DNA from: Bacteroidia bacterium
Lineage (GTDB): Bacteria; Bacteroidota; Bacteroidia; Cytophagales; Cyclobacteriaceae
DNA: 64,000 nt
Direction: 5' to 3'
NCBI GenBank assembly: GCA_030432655.1
Contig: JAUILA010000002.1
Location: 186,001 to 250,000, forward strand
Shown: positions 1 through 8,562 of the stretch, in pieces
Layout of the letters: each line of letters begins with the position of its first letter
Numbering within the stretch: the stretch's first letter is position 1
Program-made: the position numbers and the translations under genes
The notes under the pieces: model-generated
Told to the model about the DNA's origin: nothing
The model's input: only the letters and a program-made list of their open reading frames with translations
Database searches by the model: none

Positions 1-577
1 CTGCCGTAGTTGAGTAGGCTGACTGGATCAGCATGTTTTCGTATTTCAAACGAAGCCTTGCAGGCACAAGGTTCCTTTTGATCATGTTCCAGTAATTCTG
101 ATATACGGGTGCCTGGTCGTTAAAATTCTGCAGGAAGTTGACCAGCAGATCCCGGTTAAACTGACCGGTTTGAGGATCACTAAAGAAGGAACGGACGGTA
201 GGATTAATATTCCGGCCGCTGATCATATCAATGCTTTCATCCCGTGGTACCTCTATACCCAGTTCATCGTATTGCTCACCATAGGCGTACTGGGATACCA
301 GGTATTCCCAGGCCTGCTCACGGATCATCGGACGTTCATTTTCCGAAGGCTGACGGTTGGTATATAAAGAGTAGTCATTCTCCTGCTGCTGAGCGATGTT
401 CTGAAATTCCTGTATCGAGATGGATTTTCCATTTATTTCACCTACCGTGGTGTCGTTACCGAAAAGTGTGGAGTTAGGGCCCATTAAATCCGCCAACACA
501 AAAGACAGGATAGCAAAGGCGATCAGCGCCACCACTACTTTTCCCATCTTATTTCTCAAAGTATTAATTAATGCCAT
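1..577 (-). CDS. PpiD/SurA-like periplasmic folding factor, N-terminal part (runs off the window)
   Basis: My reading of the minus strand gives an uninterrupted frame of 192 codons from an ATG at 577 to the window edge. It opens with MALINTLRNKMGKVVVALIA, a short basic stretch and one membrane anchor (about residues 12-32), followed by a SurA_N-like helical region containing GEINGKSISIQEF. This is the layout of membrane-anchored PpiD-type peptidyl-prolyl isomerases, in which parvulin domains follow further on, outside this window. PpiD helps newly exported proteins fold next to the Sec translocon. It is preceded by a good promoter (616-646), so it can be transcribed separately from the TlyC-like gene upstream. 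The family call is fairly sure; the catalytic domains cannot be seen. Confidence 0.8.
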   Translation of the reverse strand, partial: MALINTLRNKMGKVVVALIAFAILSFVLADLMGPNSTLFGNDTTVGEINGKSISIQEFQNIAQQQENDYSLYTNRQPSENERPMIREQAWEYLVSQYAYGEQYDELGIEVPRDESIDMISGRNINPTVRSFFSDPQTGQFNRDLLVNFLQNFNDQAPVYQNYWNMIKRNLVPARLRLKYENMLIQSAYSTTA

Positions 578-615
578 GTTGCAAAATTAGTTACAAGTAC
601 TCTCAAAAAGAGGCA

Positions 616-646
616 CAAATTTACGGGATACAATACTAAAAACAAA
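616..646 (-). promoter_or_regulatory. Bacteroidota-type promoter for the PpiD-like gene
   Basis: On the minus strand TTTG (646-643) is followed, after exactly 19 bases, by TAAATTTG (623-616), a full match to the TTTG / TAnnTTTG consensus of the primary sigma factor in this phylum. The start codon lies about 40 bases downstream. Confidence 0.6.
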
Positions 647-669
647 CAAAGAGTTTAATGCTTTCCCTT

Positions 670-1947
670 TTAATCTTCTGTGTCACGGATTATTAGTTTG
701 ACCTGGTCTATGCGAATGTCTTCCACCGACTGGATTGTCAGCAGATATTTACCCAGTTCAACGGTCTCTCCTTCTTTTGGAAGGTCGCCGGTTTGGGAAA
801 GAATCAGTCCGCCAAGGGTTTCATAATCACCAATTGGAAGATCCCAGGCATATTTATCATTCAGGTAATCAATTTCCTGACGGGCACTCAGGATGTAGGT
901 GGTTTCGTCGATCTTAAGCTCTTCCAGGTCTTCGTCATCATGCTCATCCTGGATCTCACCGAAAATCTCTTCGATAATATCCTCAATAGTGACAATACCT
1001 GAGGTTCCGCCATATTCATCAACTACCAGCGCAATACTTTTCCGTTCGGCTATAAACTGCACCATCAGTTCATTCGCCAGCATGGTTTCAGGAACGATCA
1101 TGATTGGTGTGAGAATATCATTGATCGTTTTTGGTTTTTTAAATAATTCAAGTGAATGGCAATACCCGATCACGTCATCAATGGATTCGCGGTAAATGAT
1201 AATCTTGGAATGCCCGCTTTCAACGAAGGCTTCCCGGAGCTCATCCATCGGATCTTCTATATCGACTGCAACGATCTCGGTTCGCGGATTCATACACTCA
1301 CGGATCCGGATTGTTTTGAACTCAAGGGCATTGTTAAAAATTCGTGTATCCAGTTCAACGTTGCTTTCTTCGTCAGAAAGCAGGGTGTTCTTTATATAGT
1401 TATCCAGGTCCGTGAGCCGGAAGGCAGGTTTGTCTTCTGAATATTCCAGGTGGAAAACATGGATGATCAGCAACCTGGAAATATTTACCACTGCCCAGAC
1501 CACCGGGTACATGATCCAGTAGATCAGCAGCATGGGGAAAGACAGAATGGTCAGCATCCAGTTAGGATTGATCAGGAAAATACTTTTTGGAAGAAACTCT
1601 GCCGTGAACAAAACGATTAGTGTTGCCACAATTGTCTGGACGACCAGCAACATAATCTCGTTATTGAGGACGGGAGGGAGGATATTAATGATAAACGGAT
1701 CCAGTAAGCGCGCCATGTAGACTCCGTAAATTACCAGCGCAATAGTATTTCCAATCAGCGTGGTGGCAATAAACTGTCCCGGATTCTTAACGAATTTACT
1801 TAAAATTCTGGCCGCCGTATTGCCTCTTTTGCCCTGAAGTTCGATGTGCAGTTTGTCTGCTGATACAAACGCGATCTCAATTCCGGAAAAAAATGCGGAA
1901 AACACCAGTGAGATTAAAATGGGCGTTAATAAATTAAGATCAATCAT
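670..1947 (-). CDS. TlyC/CorC-type membrane protein (CNNM, CBS pair, CorC_HlyC)
   Basis: The 425-residue protein has a CNNM transmembrane domain (residues 1 to about 185, roughly four hydrophobic segments, beginning IDLNLLTPILISLVFSAFFS), a CBS pair (about 200-335, with the motif CMNPRTEIVAVD) and an acidic linker followed by a CorC_HlyC domain (about 345-420). Proteins of this build are linked to divalent-cation (Mg/Co) transport, although many are annotated as hemolysins and a Bacteroidota relative is called GldE. Its ATG overlaps the end of the small membrane gene upstream by 8 bases, which in turn overlaps lptC, so the three are probably translated from one message. I do not call it GldE because the gldD partner is not nearby. 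Confidence 0.85.
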   Translation of the reverse strand: MIDLNLLTPILISLVFSAFFSGIEIAFVSADKLHIELQGKRGNTAARILSKFVKNPGQFIATTLIGNTIALVIYGVYMARLLDPFIINILPPVLNNEIMLLVVQTIVATLIVLFTAEFLPKSIFLINPNWMLTILSFPMLLIYWIMYPVVWAVVNISRLLIIHVFHLEYSEDKPAFRLTDLDNYIKNTLLSDEESNVELDTRIFNNALEFKTIRIRECMNPRTEIVAVDIEDPMDELREAFVESGHSKIIIYRESIDDVIGYCHSLELFKKPKTINDILTPIMIVPETMLANELMVQFIAERKSIALVVDEYGGTSGIVTIEDIIEEIFGEIQDEHDDEDLEELKIDETTYILSARQEIDYLNDKYAWDLPIGDYETLGGLILSQTGDLPKEGETVELGKYLLTIQSVEDIRIDQVKLIIRDTED

Positions 1948-2119
1948 TAAGTGGATCGTTTCCCTTTCCCTTGAATAACTGGTATAAAAATAGAAGTCCC
2001 AGGCATAACATGAAAATCCAGTAAGAATTAATAATTCCCACGGTCATCAACTGGTGGATCCCTATGATGAACAGTGCCACGGCAGCTGAGAAAATGAGGA
2101 CGGTCCAGAATCGTTTCAT
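1940..2119 (-). CDS. Small membrane protein, 59 residues, between lptC and the TlyC-like gene
   Basis: Read directly from the minus strand: ATG at 2119, TGA at 1942-1940. The protein begins MKRFWTVLIFSAAVALFI, has two hydrophobic segments (about residues 5-30 and 33-48) separated by a polar turn, and ends in a charged tail KGKGNDPLND. Its ATG overlaps the lptC stop as ATGA (2119-2116), and its own stop lies within the first codons of the TlyC-like gene (8-base overlap). This double coupling and the clean two-helix pattern argue that it is a real gene. I do not recognise a family. It may be a small partner of the transporter-like protein or of envelope assembly; that is inference. Confidence 0.75.
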   Translation of the reverse strand: MKRFWTVLIFSAAVALFIIGIHQLMTVGIINSYWIFMLCLGLLFLYQLFKGKGNDPLND

Positions 2120-2637
2120 TCCTGGATACTTATTACCCCCTCCGGATCTCCCCAGGCGTACCAGCTGAAATCCTGTGCGGCTTTCATACCCTTACCCCGC
2201 ATGATATCCGGCCCCTGCGTCATGATTACTACTTTATCGGTATAAATTTCCTGCACGGAAGGGTCCCAGAATAATTCTTCAGTATCCAGCTGGTCATCAT
2301 TTGTGTAATTCTTAACCACCACATTTCCTCGTCCCCGCCAAAGGTCTTTTTCCTTCCAGTAATGTGCCTGATCGGCCTTTAATGTGCTGCTGATGGCTCC
2401 CGTTTCGTCATAAAACTCCAGGTAGATCCCTTCCGGAAAATCCCGGTCACCATTCTCATATTCCATCAGTTTGGCGGCTTCCAGCCTCACCTTCAGATCG
2501 GCGGTTTCACTGTAGTGCATGATAATATTCTCTGCTTCCTGAAGCGGACCGTCGTATTCAAGGATTTCCCGGGTGCTTTCATTTTCCGCACAGGAGAAGG
2601 CCGTAAACACAAAAAGAAAGAAAAGAACATTTTTCAT
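2116..2637 (-). CDS. lptC: LptC-like lipoprotein, LPS export (Lpt) bridge component
   Basis: I start this gene at the internal ATG 2637, giving 173 residues. The longer reading adds 23 residues that lack a signal peptide and run through the upstream terminator. From 2637 the protein begins with a hydrophobic stretch and a lipobox ending SC (Cys16). The body matches the LptC/OstA-like pattern: short beta-rich repeats with an SETADLKVRLEA motif and DQAHYWKEKDLWRGRGNVVV. LptC links the inner-membrane LptBFG exporter to the periplasmic bridge that carries lipopolysaccharide to the outer membrane. In E. coli it is membrane-anchored; here the anchor looks like lipidation. It ends in an ATGA overlap with the next gene. 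Confidence 0.8.
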   Translation of the reverse strand: MKNVLFFLFVFTAFSCAENESTREILEYDGPLQEAENIIMHYSETADLKVRLEAAKLMEYENGDRDFPEGIYLEFYDETGAISSTLKADQAHYWKEKDLWRGRGNVVVKNYTNDDQLDTEELFWDPSVQEIYTDKVVIMTQGPDIMRGKGMKAAQDFSWYAWGDPEGVISIQE

Positions 2638-2668
2638 AATTGCTAAGATACCATAAAGATGACGGCAT

Positions 2669-2703
2669 AAAAAAACCCTGCAGTGGGTGACTACAGGGTT
2701 TTT
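2669..2703 (-). terminator. Intrinsic terminator after the TPR gene
   Basis: The arms AAAAACCCTGCAG and CTACAGGGTTTTT (13 bases, one mismatch) flank a short loop. Read on the minus strand the hairpin is followed by a run of T. It lies between the TPR gene stop (2718) and the lptC start (2637), so lptC probably has its own promoter or depends on readthrough. Confidence 0.75.
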
Positions 2704-2717
2704 CAAGTGTTATTTAA

Positions 2718-4040
2718 TTAGTCACGTGAGCGGATGGTGGTTGTTTCGCCAATCCAGCATCCTGTGCTTACTGATTGTCCCACTTCCTTATTGAAAGTGA
2801 AAATCTCTTCCTTACTGGGGAACTGCTCTTTGGCTTTTGCTGCCATACTGCCGTTTCCGCCTTTCTGGAACATATCGTATGCTGCAAGGAATACAGCGCG
2901 GTCTTTTACCACATCTTCTTTGCCGGCACACTGCTCAAAGCTTCCGTAGTACAGGTAACCGATCGCATTGTAAGGATCTTTGCTGGAAGGATCAGCCTCC
3001 AGTGCTTTGTAATACATGCTGCGCGCTTCTCCTTTGCGGCCCTGGTCTGCCCGAATCGATCCGAGTCGTACATAAATCTCGGCCTTGTCAGCAGGGGTTT
3101 TAGCATATTCGACCGCTTTGTTGTAAAGATTCTCGGCACGCTCAATGTCCCCGCCTGATTGAGCTTTTGCACCAAGGTTTTTAAACAAACCAAAATCAGG
3201 ATCATTTTCAGCGATAACTTCGCCGGCTTCCAGCCACAAAGGATCATCTGTACATTTTCCCTGTAGCATAAATCCGAAGATCTGCTTGGCAAGTTTTACA
3301 TTTGTCGGATCCTCTTCAAATTTGGGAGCAAGGTTTTCCTTAACGAAGTCACAGTCAACTTCCACCATCTCGGTGAGCATACCGTTTACAGTACTGCGAA
3401 TTTCTTCCAGTTTAGCTTTCTTTTCAGCATCCGGTTCTTCCTGGATCAATTTGTCAAGGTTTTCTATAACCTTATTGTACCTTTCAAGAATTTCGGTTTC
3501 AGAAAGATTCTTGTTGATCCTGACATTGTACCGGATCACATTCATATACGGCAACAGCATGTAGTAAGGCAGGTCTGCTTCGTTCAATTCAAATGCCTCA
3601 TCAAACAGCTCAAGGTTATCGCTCAACTTGTCCGTGTCTCTGATTGTATGCCGATACGCATCATACGCCTTACGGGCAACCACGTCTTCTGCCTCATTAC
3701 AATTCTCACGACGCATGTCATAGATCATCATGAGTGAATCGATAAGCGCTGGTTTGCGTGAATCGTCCGCTTCGTCAATCAGGCCATTATATATTTTTGC
3801 TCCATTGATATAAATGGAAGTATTGAGGTCCGGTGCATTTTGCAGGAGCCACATATGAGGTCCCTGGGCAGCGGCAAAATTATCATTGCGCAGAGCGTCT
3901 GTGTAAAGCACGTTCTTTTCCTCAGCCGTCGTCCTTGTAGCAGGATCTTCTGGCCAGGTCCATCCATTACACTGAGCCTGAGCATAAAGGCCGGGAAGCA
4001 GTAGTGCTGCGAGGAGTAAAATACGCTTCATAATTTTCAT
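2718..4040 (-). CDS. Secreted TPR-repeat protein, function unknown
   Basis: The protein has 440 residues with a Sec signal peptide (KRILLLAALLLPGLYAQAQ, cleavage probably after AQA). A start three codons in, at 4031, would give a more typical signal peptide. The mature part is acidic and helical. A clear TPR pair lies at about residues 285-360, with GGDIERAENLYNKAVEYA and GEARSMYYKALEADP. It sits 37 bases after a predicted outer-membrane protein, so it is likely periplasmic or surface-associated and may work with that protein. TPR domains bind other proteins, so this is probably a scaffold; no enzymatic motif is visible. The gene ends at a strong terminator. Confidence 0.8.
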   Translation of the reverse strand: MKIMKRILLLAALLLPGLYAQAQCNGWTWPEDPATRTTAEEKNVLYTDALRNDNFAAAQGPHMWLLQNAPDLNTSIYINGAKIYNGLIDEADDSRKPALIDSLMMIYDMRRENCNEAEDVVARKAYDAYRHTIRDTDKLSDNLELFDEAFELNEADLPYYMLLPYMNVIRYNVRINKNLSETEILERYNKVIENLDKLIQEEPDAEKKAKLEEIRSTVNGMLTEMVEVDCDFVKENLAPKFEEDPTNVKLAKQIFGFMLQGKCTDDPLWLEAGEVIAENDPDFGLFKNLGAKAQSGGDIERAENLYNKAVEYAKTPADKAEIYVRLGSIRADQGRKGEARSMYYKALEADPSSKDPYNAIGYLYYGSFEQCAGKEDVVKDRAVFLAAYDMFQKGGNGSMAAKAKEQFPSKEEIFTFNKEVGQSVSTGCWIGETTTIRSRD

Positions 4041-4077
4041 CTTTATATATTAATTAACACTAATTAAATTTGTTTTG

Positions 4078-5364
4078 TTACTGTTGGTAAACAGGTCTGA
4101 ACCATCTGTCATTGAATGTAAAACCAAGATATATCCGGTAGTAGTTCTCCCTCAGATAGTTATCTTCAACATTTCCGCGCTGACCGATCTTAAACGCCAT
4201 GTCTATGCTGGAAAAGTTGCTCACTGGTAATGACCACCCAAAATTGATGCCAAAATCCTGTACTTGCTTGCCAGAGGCGCTTCTGGGGATATAAGGCAGG
4301 GTTTCATAATTGAAACCAATTCTATAGGACATCCGTTCAAGGTAGCTGTCTACCGAAGAGGCATCCGGGGTGATCTCACCTCCAATGTTTATTTCAAAAG
4401 TATTTTTATAGCCTGGGTTCACGCCGTCATAGTTACGGTAATCCGTCCATTTTTGCATGGTTACATCAACACCGGCCACCCATTTGGTGCCTCTGCTGAC
4501 TGATAGACCAAGTCCGAGCGACTGTGGAATGACGATTGTTCCTCCCGTATTGTTTACCAAAGTATCCCGGCTGGTTGGCTGTCCCAGGATACGTCGCTCA
4601 TAAAACTGAGTTTTTTCTGCATTAAGTTCGGCCTTAAAATCATAAGTAGCTCCAAGATACAGGTTGAGGCCGGAATTGAATATGGAATCGGTGCGATAAG
4701 CCGCACCCAAACCGAACTGGAAATCCTGGACGGATATCTCTGTGGATATGGTGGGAGAATAATTGAAATTATTATCCGAGGTGATCAGGGTATTGGAAAA
4801 CTCCGAATTAACCGAGCCAAAAAGGTAAGCTACCTTAAGGCCTACATTAAAATTTTTGTTCAGCCGGATCCCGTTACTGATATAAAAGCTGTTGATCCCT
4901 CCGAACCCTTCTTCATTCACCTGCACTGTATCAAGCGGCGAATTACCGACCGCCTCCAGCGAAGACTGATTATAGTCAATATAGCTGTAGGGAGTAAGTC
5001 CGACCGAAGTGGTCATGACGCCCGGCCTGATCGGAAATGCCAGAATCAGGTAATTCAGGTTTCCGGCTCCGTTGGATTCCGTATTGAGGGAATCCTGTAT
5101 TTCTTTATATTCTCCCACATAGCCGGCAGCAAATGTTGTCAGGCTGTTATAGGGGAGCAGAGCCGGATTTTTATTATTCAGGTACCAGTAATTGGGATTG
5201 GAAATCCCAACGCCGCCCATTCCCTGGTTATTGACCAGGCTGGGATCCACCAGATCCCCCACTCCTAATCGGCTGAAAGGGCTGTTTGATGCCTGTCCGT
5301 ACCCTACTAATCCACTCAACAGCAGACAGGCCGTAAAAAATCCTCTGATAATAAACTTATGCAT
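4078..5364 (-). CDS. Predicted outer-membrane beta-barrel protein
   Basis: The 428-residue protein starts with a signal peptide (FIIRGFFTACLLLSGLVGYG). The mature start is SNSPFSRLGVGDL, a motif I know from a family of Bacteroidota outer-membrane proteins. The rest consists of alternating polar and aromatic strands with many Tyr, Asn and Gly turns, as in FadL- or PorV-like barrels, for example YRIGFNYETLPYIP near the C terminus. No substrate can be read from the sequence. Its start overlaps the coaX stop by 8 bases, so it is co-transcribed with coaX. The metabolic link to coaX is unclear, and the pairing may simply be positional. Confidence 0.75.
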   Translation of the reverse strand: MHKFIIRGFFTACLLLSGLVGYGQASNSPFSRLGVGDLVDPSLVNNQGMGGVGISNPNYWYLNNKNPALLPYNSLTTFAAGYVGEYKEIQDSLNTESNGAGNLNYLILAFPIRPGVMTTSVGLTPYSYIDYNQSSLEAVGNSPLDTVQVNEEGFGGINSFYISNGIRLNKNFNVGLKVAYLFGSVNSEFSNTLITSDNNFNYSPTISTEISVQDFQFGLGAAYRTDSIFNSGLNLYLGATYDFKAELNAEKTQFYERRILGQPTSRDTLVNNTGGTIVIPQSLGLGLSVSRGTKWVAGVDVTMQKWTDYRNYDGVNPGYKNTFEINIGGEITPDASSVDSYLERMSYRIGFNYETLPYIPRSASGKQVQDFGINFGWSLPVSNFSSIDMAFKIGQRGNVEDNYLRENYYRIYLGFTFNDRWFRPVYQQ

Positions 5365-6064
5365 TATGTCTTAAAATCCTGTTCAGTCCGCGTAAAACCA
5401 ATTCAGGGGCTGCAAATATGGTTTGTTTCAGCGTGTTTTCAAAGTAATTCATATCTCCTCCGCACAGAATAATCCGTAAATGGTCATATTTTGATGCGTA
5501 TTCCTCCATGATACCGTCCAATTCGGTTCGGATTCCATTCATAACCCCGCTTTGGATACAAGACACGGTCGACTTACCAATCAGTTGGGGTGAAGTGGTT
5601 ATTTTCACCTCAGGAAGCCTGGCCGTAAAATGATGGATTGCCCTGAACCTCATCATCAGTCCGGGCGAAATTCCCCCGCCTAAATATTCTCCCGCCTTGT
5701 TTATCAGATCAAACGTAATACACGTCCCCATGTCTACCGCCAGGCAATTTTCTTCCGGAAACAGCTCCATGGTACCTGCCACGGCAGCCATTCTGTCGAG
5801 TCCGAGTGTCTCCGGGGTATCGTACCGGTTGACAAACGGCATCGGTGTTTCGTGGGTCAGGAAAAGAATATCCTCTCCAAGCTCACGTGTGATCTCTTCT
5901 TTCTCCCGGCTTACAGACGAAACGATAACAGCATCCGGTTTATTTTCCTTTTTCAACCGAACGAGATCATCCATTGATATTCCCTGCCAAACCTCATGCA
6001 GACGGTTATCTGAAAATAAGGCGGCTTTGATTAACGTATTACCAAAATCAATGACCAGGTTCAT
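5357..6064 (-). CDS. coaX: Type III pantothenate kinase
   Basis: The 235-residue protein is close to the usual family length of about 240-260. It shows the ASKHA-fold phosphate motif near the N terminus (DFGNTLIKAALF), the DRMAAVAG segment, the second nucleotide motif AVDMGTCITFDLI and GGGISPGLMMRFRAIHHFTARLP, which forms the pantothenate pocket in this family. The enzyme phosphorylates pantothenate in the first step of coenzyme A synthesis and is not feedback-inhibited by CoA. It overlaps the outer-membrane protein gene downstream and faces anmK across about 67 bases. Confidence 0.92.
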   Translation of the reverse strand: MNLVIDFGNTLIKAALFSDNRLHEVWQGISMDDLVRLKKENKPDAVIVSSVSREKEEITRELGEDILFLTHETPMPFVNRYDTPETLGLDRMAAVAGTMELFPEENCLAVDMGTCITFDLINKAGEYLGGGISPGLMMRFRAIHHFTARLPEVKITTSPQLIGKSTVSCIQSGVMNGIRTELDGIMEEYASKYDHLRIILCGGDMNYFENTLKQTIFAAPELVLRGLNRILRHNA

Positions 6065-6124
6065 GTTCTCGGGTAAGATCGGTAAATTGGCGTTCGTCAG
6101 AATATTCGGGACAAAAGCAAGCTA

Positions 6125-6132
6125 CAAAACTA
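6125..6132 (-). promoter_or_regulatory. Possible -7 element for coaX
   Basis: TAGTTTTG on the minus strand matches TAnnTTTG. It overlaps the first base of the divergent anmK gene and lies about 60 bases upstream of coaX. No clear -33 TTG is present, so this is tentative. Confidence 0.3.
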
Positions 6133-7202
6133 TGAAAAACACTAAAGAATATAAAGTTATCGGCGTGATGTCAGGAACTTCATTGGACGGACTTGACATA
6201 GCCAGTTGCCGGTTTACTGCCAGGGAAGATGGCTGGGACTGGGAAATACTGGAAGCGGAAACGGTTGACTACCCTCAGGAGTGGATTAATCGCCTTTCCA
6301 CGGCCATGACGGCTGACGGTGTCGAGCTCAGCCGGATGCATATTCAGCTTGGGAATTACATTGGAAATTGCCTGCAGTCTTTTATCAGTCAGACCGGGGA
6401 GCGGCCGGATATGATAGCTTCCCACGGTCATACCATATTTCACCAGCCTGAACACCGCCTGACTCTGCAAATAGGGGCAGGCACTGAAATTCACGCGGTC
6501 ACCGGATTGCCGGTCGTATGTGATTTCAGGACCCTTGACCTGGCCCTGGGCGGCCAGGGTGCGCCGCTTGTGCCGGTAGGAGACCGTTTTTTATTCGGAG
6601 AATTTGATGCATGCCTGAACCTCGGTGGAATTGCCAACATTTCCTTCGAATCGAATGATGCCCGCATTGCCTATGATATCTGCCCGTGCAATATGCCGCT
6701 TAACCGCCTCTCGGCTAAAATGGGATTGTCGTTTGACAGGGATGGAGAACTGGCGAAATCCGGAAAGGCTGACAAGAAACGGTTGGAAAAGCTCAACGGA
6801 CTTTCATATTATGAGCTTTCCCCTCCGAAATCACTTGGGCAGGAATATATCGCTGCGGAAATAATTCCGGTTCTTAATAACGGGAGCATTCCTGATATGC
6901 TTCGCACCTCGGTGGAACATACGGCAACCTGTATTGCCGGGGCTGTCAGGCTGATGAAAAAGGATCAGCCCAGGATTGTGGTTACCGGAGGAGGAGCGTT
7001 CAATGGATTTCTGATGGAGGAGATGCGCCGGATACTGGGCAATGACGGAGAATTTGTCGTTCCGGACAAACGAGTGGTGGCTTACAAAGAAGCGCTGATT
7101 TTTGCATTTCTTGGAGTACTGCGAATGAAGAATGAGATCAATGTACTTGCTTCGGTTACGGGCGCTTCAAGGGATTCCAGTTCCGGGATTATTTTCGGTT
7201 AG
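6132..7202 (+). CDS. anmK: Anhydro-N-acetylmuramic acid kinase
   Basis: I use the ATG at 6132, which gives 356 residues, near the family norm of about 370. The open frame runs 145 codons further upstream, but that stretch lies antisense to coaX and is not homologous. Key motifs are GVMSGTSLDGLD near the N terminus, ASHGHTIFHQP, GDRFLFGEFDACLNLGGIANIS and the C-terminal VVTGGGAFNGFL. The enzyme opens and phosphorylates 1,6-anhydro-MurNAc released by lytic transglycosylases, feeding it back to MurNAc-6-phosphate. An MltF-like transglycosylase gene at 39 kb could supply such anhydro products. The gene is followed by the dehydrogenase 53 bases on. Confidence 0.92.
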   Translation: MKNTKEYKVIGVMSGTSLDGLDIASCRFTAREDGWDWEILEAETVDYPQEWINRLSTAMTADGVELSRMHIQLGNYIGNCLQSFISQTGERPDMIASHGHTIFHQPEHRLTLQIGAGTEIHAVTGLPVVCDFRTLDLALGGQGAPLVPVGDRFLFGEFDACLNLGGIANISFESNDARIAYDICPCNMPLNRLSAKMGLSFDRDGELAKSGKADKKRLEKLNGLSYYELSPPKSLGQEYIAAEIIPVLNNGSIPDMLRTSVEHTATCIAGAVRLMKKDQPRIVVTGGGAFNGFLMEEMRRILGNDGEFVVPDKRVVAYKEALIFAFLGVLRMKNEINVLASVTGASRDSSSGIIFG

Positions 7203-7217
7203 ATCAGGGCAAATCCT

Positions 7218-7225
7218 TATGTTTG
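7218..7225 (+). promoter_or_regulatory. -7 element upstream of the amino-acid dehydrogenase
   Basis: TATGTTTG is a full match to TAnnTTTG, 31 bases before the ATG. The -33 region is poor (TTCG at 20 bases), so the call rests on the -7 box. Confidence 0.4.
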
Positions 7226-7255
7226 CGGCGCATCTAATAAATCAACCCGATTCCA

Positions 7256-8482
7256 ATGAAAGAATTACTTGCCAAATTCGAGGACAAGCGCCCTGAAATT
7301 GTTTTTGAATGGAAAGATCCCGAAACAGAAGCAGAAGGATGGGTGGTGATCAATTCTTTACGGGGAGGAGCAGCCGGAGGAGGTACACGCATGCGGTCAG
7401 GTCTTGATAAGCGGGAGGTTATAGCGCTTGCTAAAACAATGGAAATCAAGTTCACTATTTCCGGACCGCCCATCGGGGGAGCCAAGTCGGGAATTAATTT
7501 TGACCCGCGGGATCCGCGGAAAACCGGTGTGCTGGAAAGATGGTTTGCGGCTGTTAAACCATTGCTAAAATATTATTATGGTACCGGGGGTGACCTGAAC
7601 GTTGACGAAATTCATGAAGTAATCCCAATCACCGAGGATGTTGGCATATGGCACCCCCAGGAAGGTGTTTTCAATGGACATTTTCAGCCTCGGGAGGCCC
7701 AGATGATCAACCGCATTGGTCAGCTCCGGCATGGCGTAATCAAAGTGCTGGAGGATGCTAATTACTCGCCGGATGTAACGCGAAAATATACGGTGGCCGA
7801 TATGATTACCGGGTACGGGGTGGCAGAGGCTGTCAGGCATTACTACAGGCTCTGGGGCGGCAACCTGAATGTAAAGCGGGCAGTTATCCAGGGATGGGGT
7901 AACGTAGCCGCCTCGGCAGGGTATTATCTGTCACAGATGGGGATTCAAATTGTGGGGATCATCGATCGTGAAGGCGGTGTTGTCTGTCCGGAAGGATTTA
8001 CCAAGGAAGAAGTACGGACTTTTTTCCTGGAACGGAAAGGCAATCAGCTAAATGCTCCCGGCATGATTCCTTTTGAAGAAATAAACGAAAAGATATGGGA
8101 TCTTGATTTCGAAATATTTATTCCTGCCGCTGCCTCCCGGCTGATCTCCAGGGAACAGGTGGAGCGCATGATCAATACCAAACTTGAATTATTCTCCTGC
8201 GGAGCAAACGTTCCATTCGACGATCCTGAAATATTTTTCGGTCCGACCGGCGTATTTGCTGACCGCAATTTTTCTGTAATTCCTGATTTTATTGCAAACT
8301 GTGGAATGGCCAGGGTATTTGCTTACCTGATGGAAGACGAGGTTCCGATGGACGATGAATCCATTTTCAGGGATACCTCTGATCGGATACTCAGCGCACT
8401 TGAACGTACTTATAAAAAGAATCAGGAAAAAACAGGAATTGCCCAGAGATCATTTGAAATCGCCCTGCATCAATTAATATAG
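7256..8482 (+). CDS. Glu/Leu/Phe/Val dehydrogenase family protein
   Basis: The 408-residue protein has an ELFV_dehydrog_N domain (about residues 10-160) with RGGAAGGGTRMRSG, the conserved lysine in GPPIGGAKSGI and the GTGGDLNVDE loop. A Rossmann domain follows, containing VIQGWGNVAASAGYYLS. The family reversibly deaminates amino acids to 2-oxo acids with NAD(P). The substrate (leucine, valine, phenylalanine or glutamate) cannot be fixed from sequence alone. The length is between leucine dehydrogenase (about 365) and glutamate dehydrogenase (about 420-450), so I leave the symbol empty. It has a -7 promoter element of its own and is followed by the antiporter gene. Confidence 0.85.
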   Translation: MKELLAKFEDKRPEIVFEWKDPETEAEGWVVINSLRGGAAGGGTRMRSGLDKREVIALAKTMEIKFTISGPPIGGAKSGINFDPRDPRKTGVLERWFAAVKPLLKYYYGTGGDLNVDEIHEVIPITEDVGIWHPQEGVFNGHFQPREAQMINRIGQLRHGVIKVLEDANYSPDVTRKYTVADMITGYGVAEAVRHYYRLWGGNLNVKRAVIQGWGNVAASAGYYLSQMGIQIVGIIDREGGVVCPEGFTKEEVRTFFLERKGNQLNAPGMIPFEEINEKIWDLDFEIFIPAAASRLISREQVERMINTKLELFSCGANVPFDDPEIFFGPTGVFADRNFSVIPDFIANCGMARVFAYLMEDEVPMDDESIFRDTSDRILSALERTYKKNQEKTGIAQRSFEIALHQLI

Positions 8483-8511
8483 CCGGTATTACTGATTCAG
8501 GGTTTCGCGGG

Positions 8512-8543
8512 TTGTGAAAATCTTCAGAATTGGGTTATTTTAG
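8512..8543 (+). promoter_or_regulatory. Likely promoter of the NhaD-type antiporter gene
   Basis: TTGTG (8512-8516) and TATTTTAG (8536-8543, one mismatch to TAnnTTTG) are 19 bases apart. The -7 box lies inside the longer reading that starts at TTG 8530, so if this promoter is used, translation must begin at GTG 8563. Confidence 0.4.
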
Positions 8544-8562
8544 CAAAAAACTCCAAGAGTCT

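Noticed and set aside
899-1195. 98-codon plus-strand frame rich in Ser
   Set aside because: It is the shadow of the TlyC-like gene on the other strand.
2638-2706. N-terminal extension of lptC
   Set aside because: It runs through the terminator hairpin and hides the lipobox signal.
5697-6131. N-terminal extension of anmK by 145 codons
   Set aside because: It is antisense to coaX and the true AnmK start motif lies at 6132.
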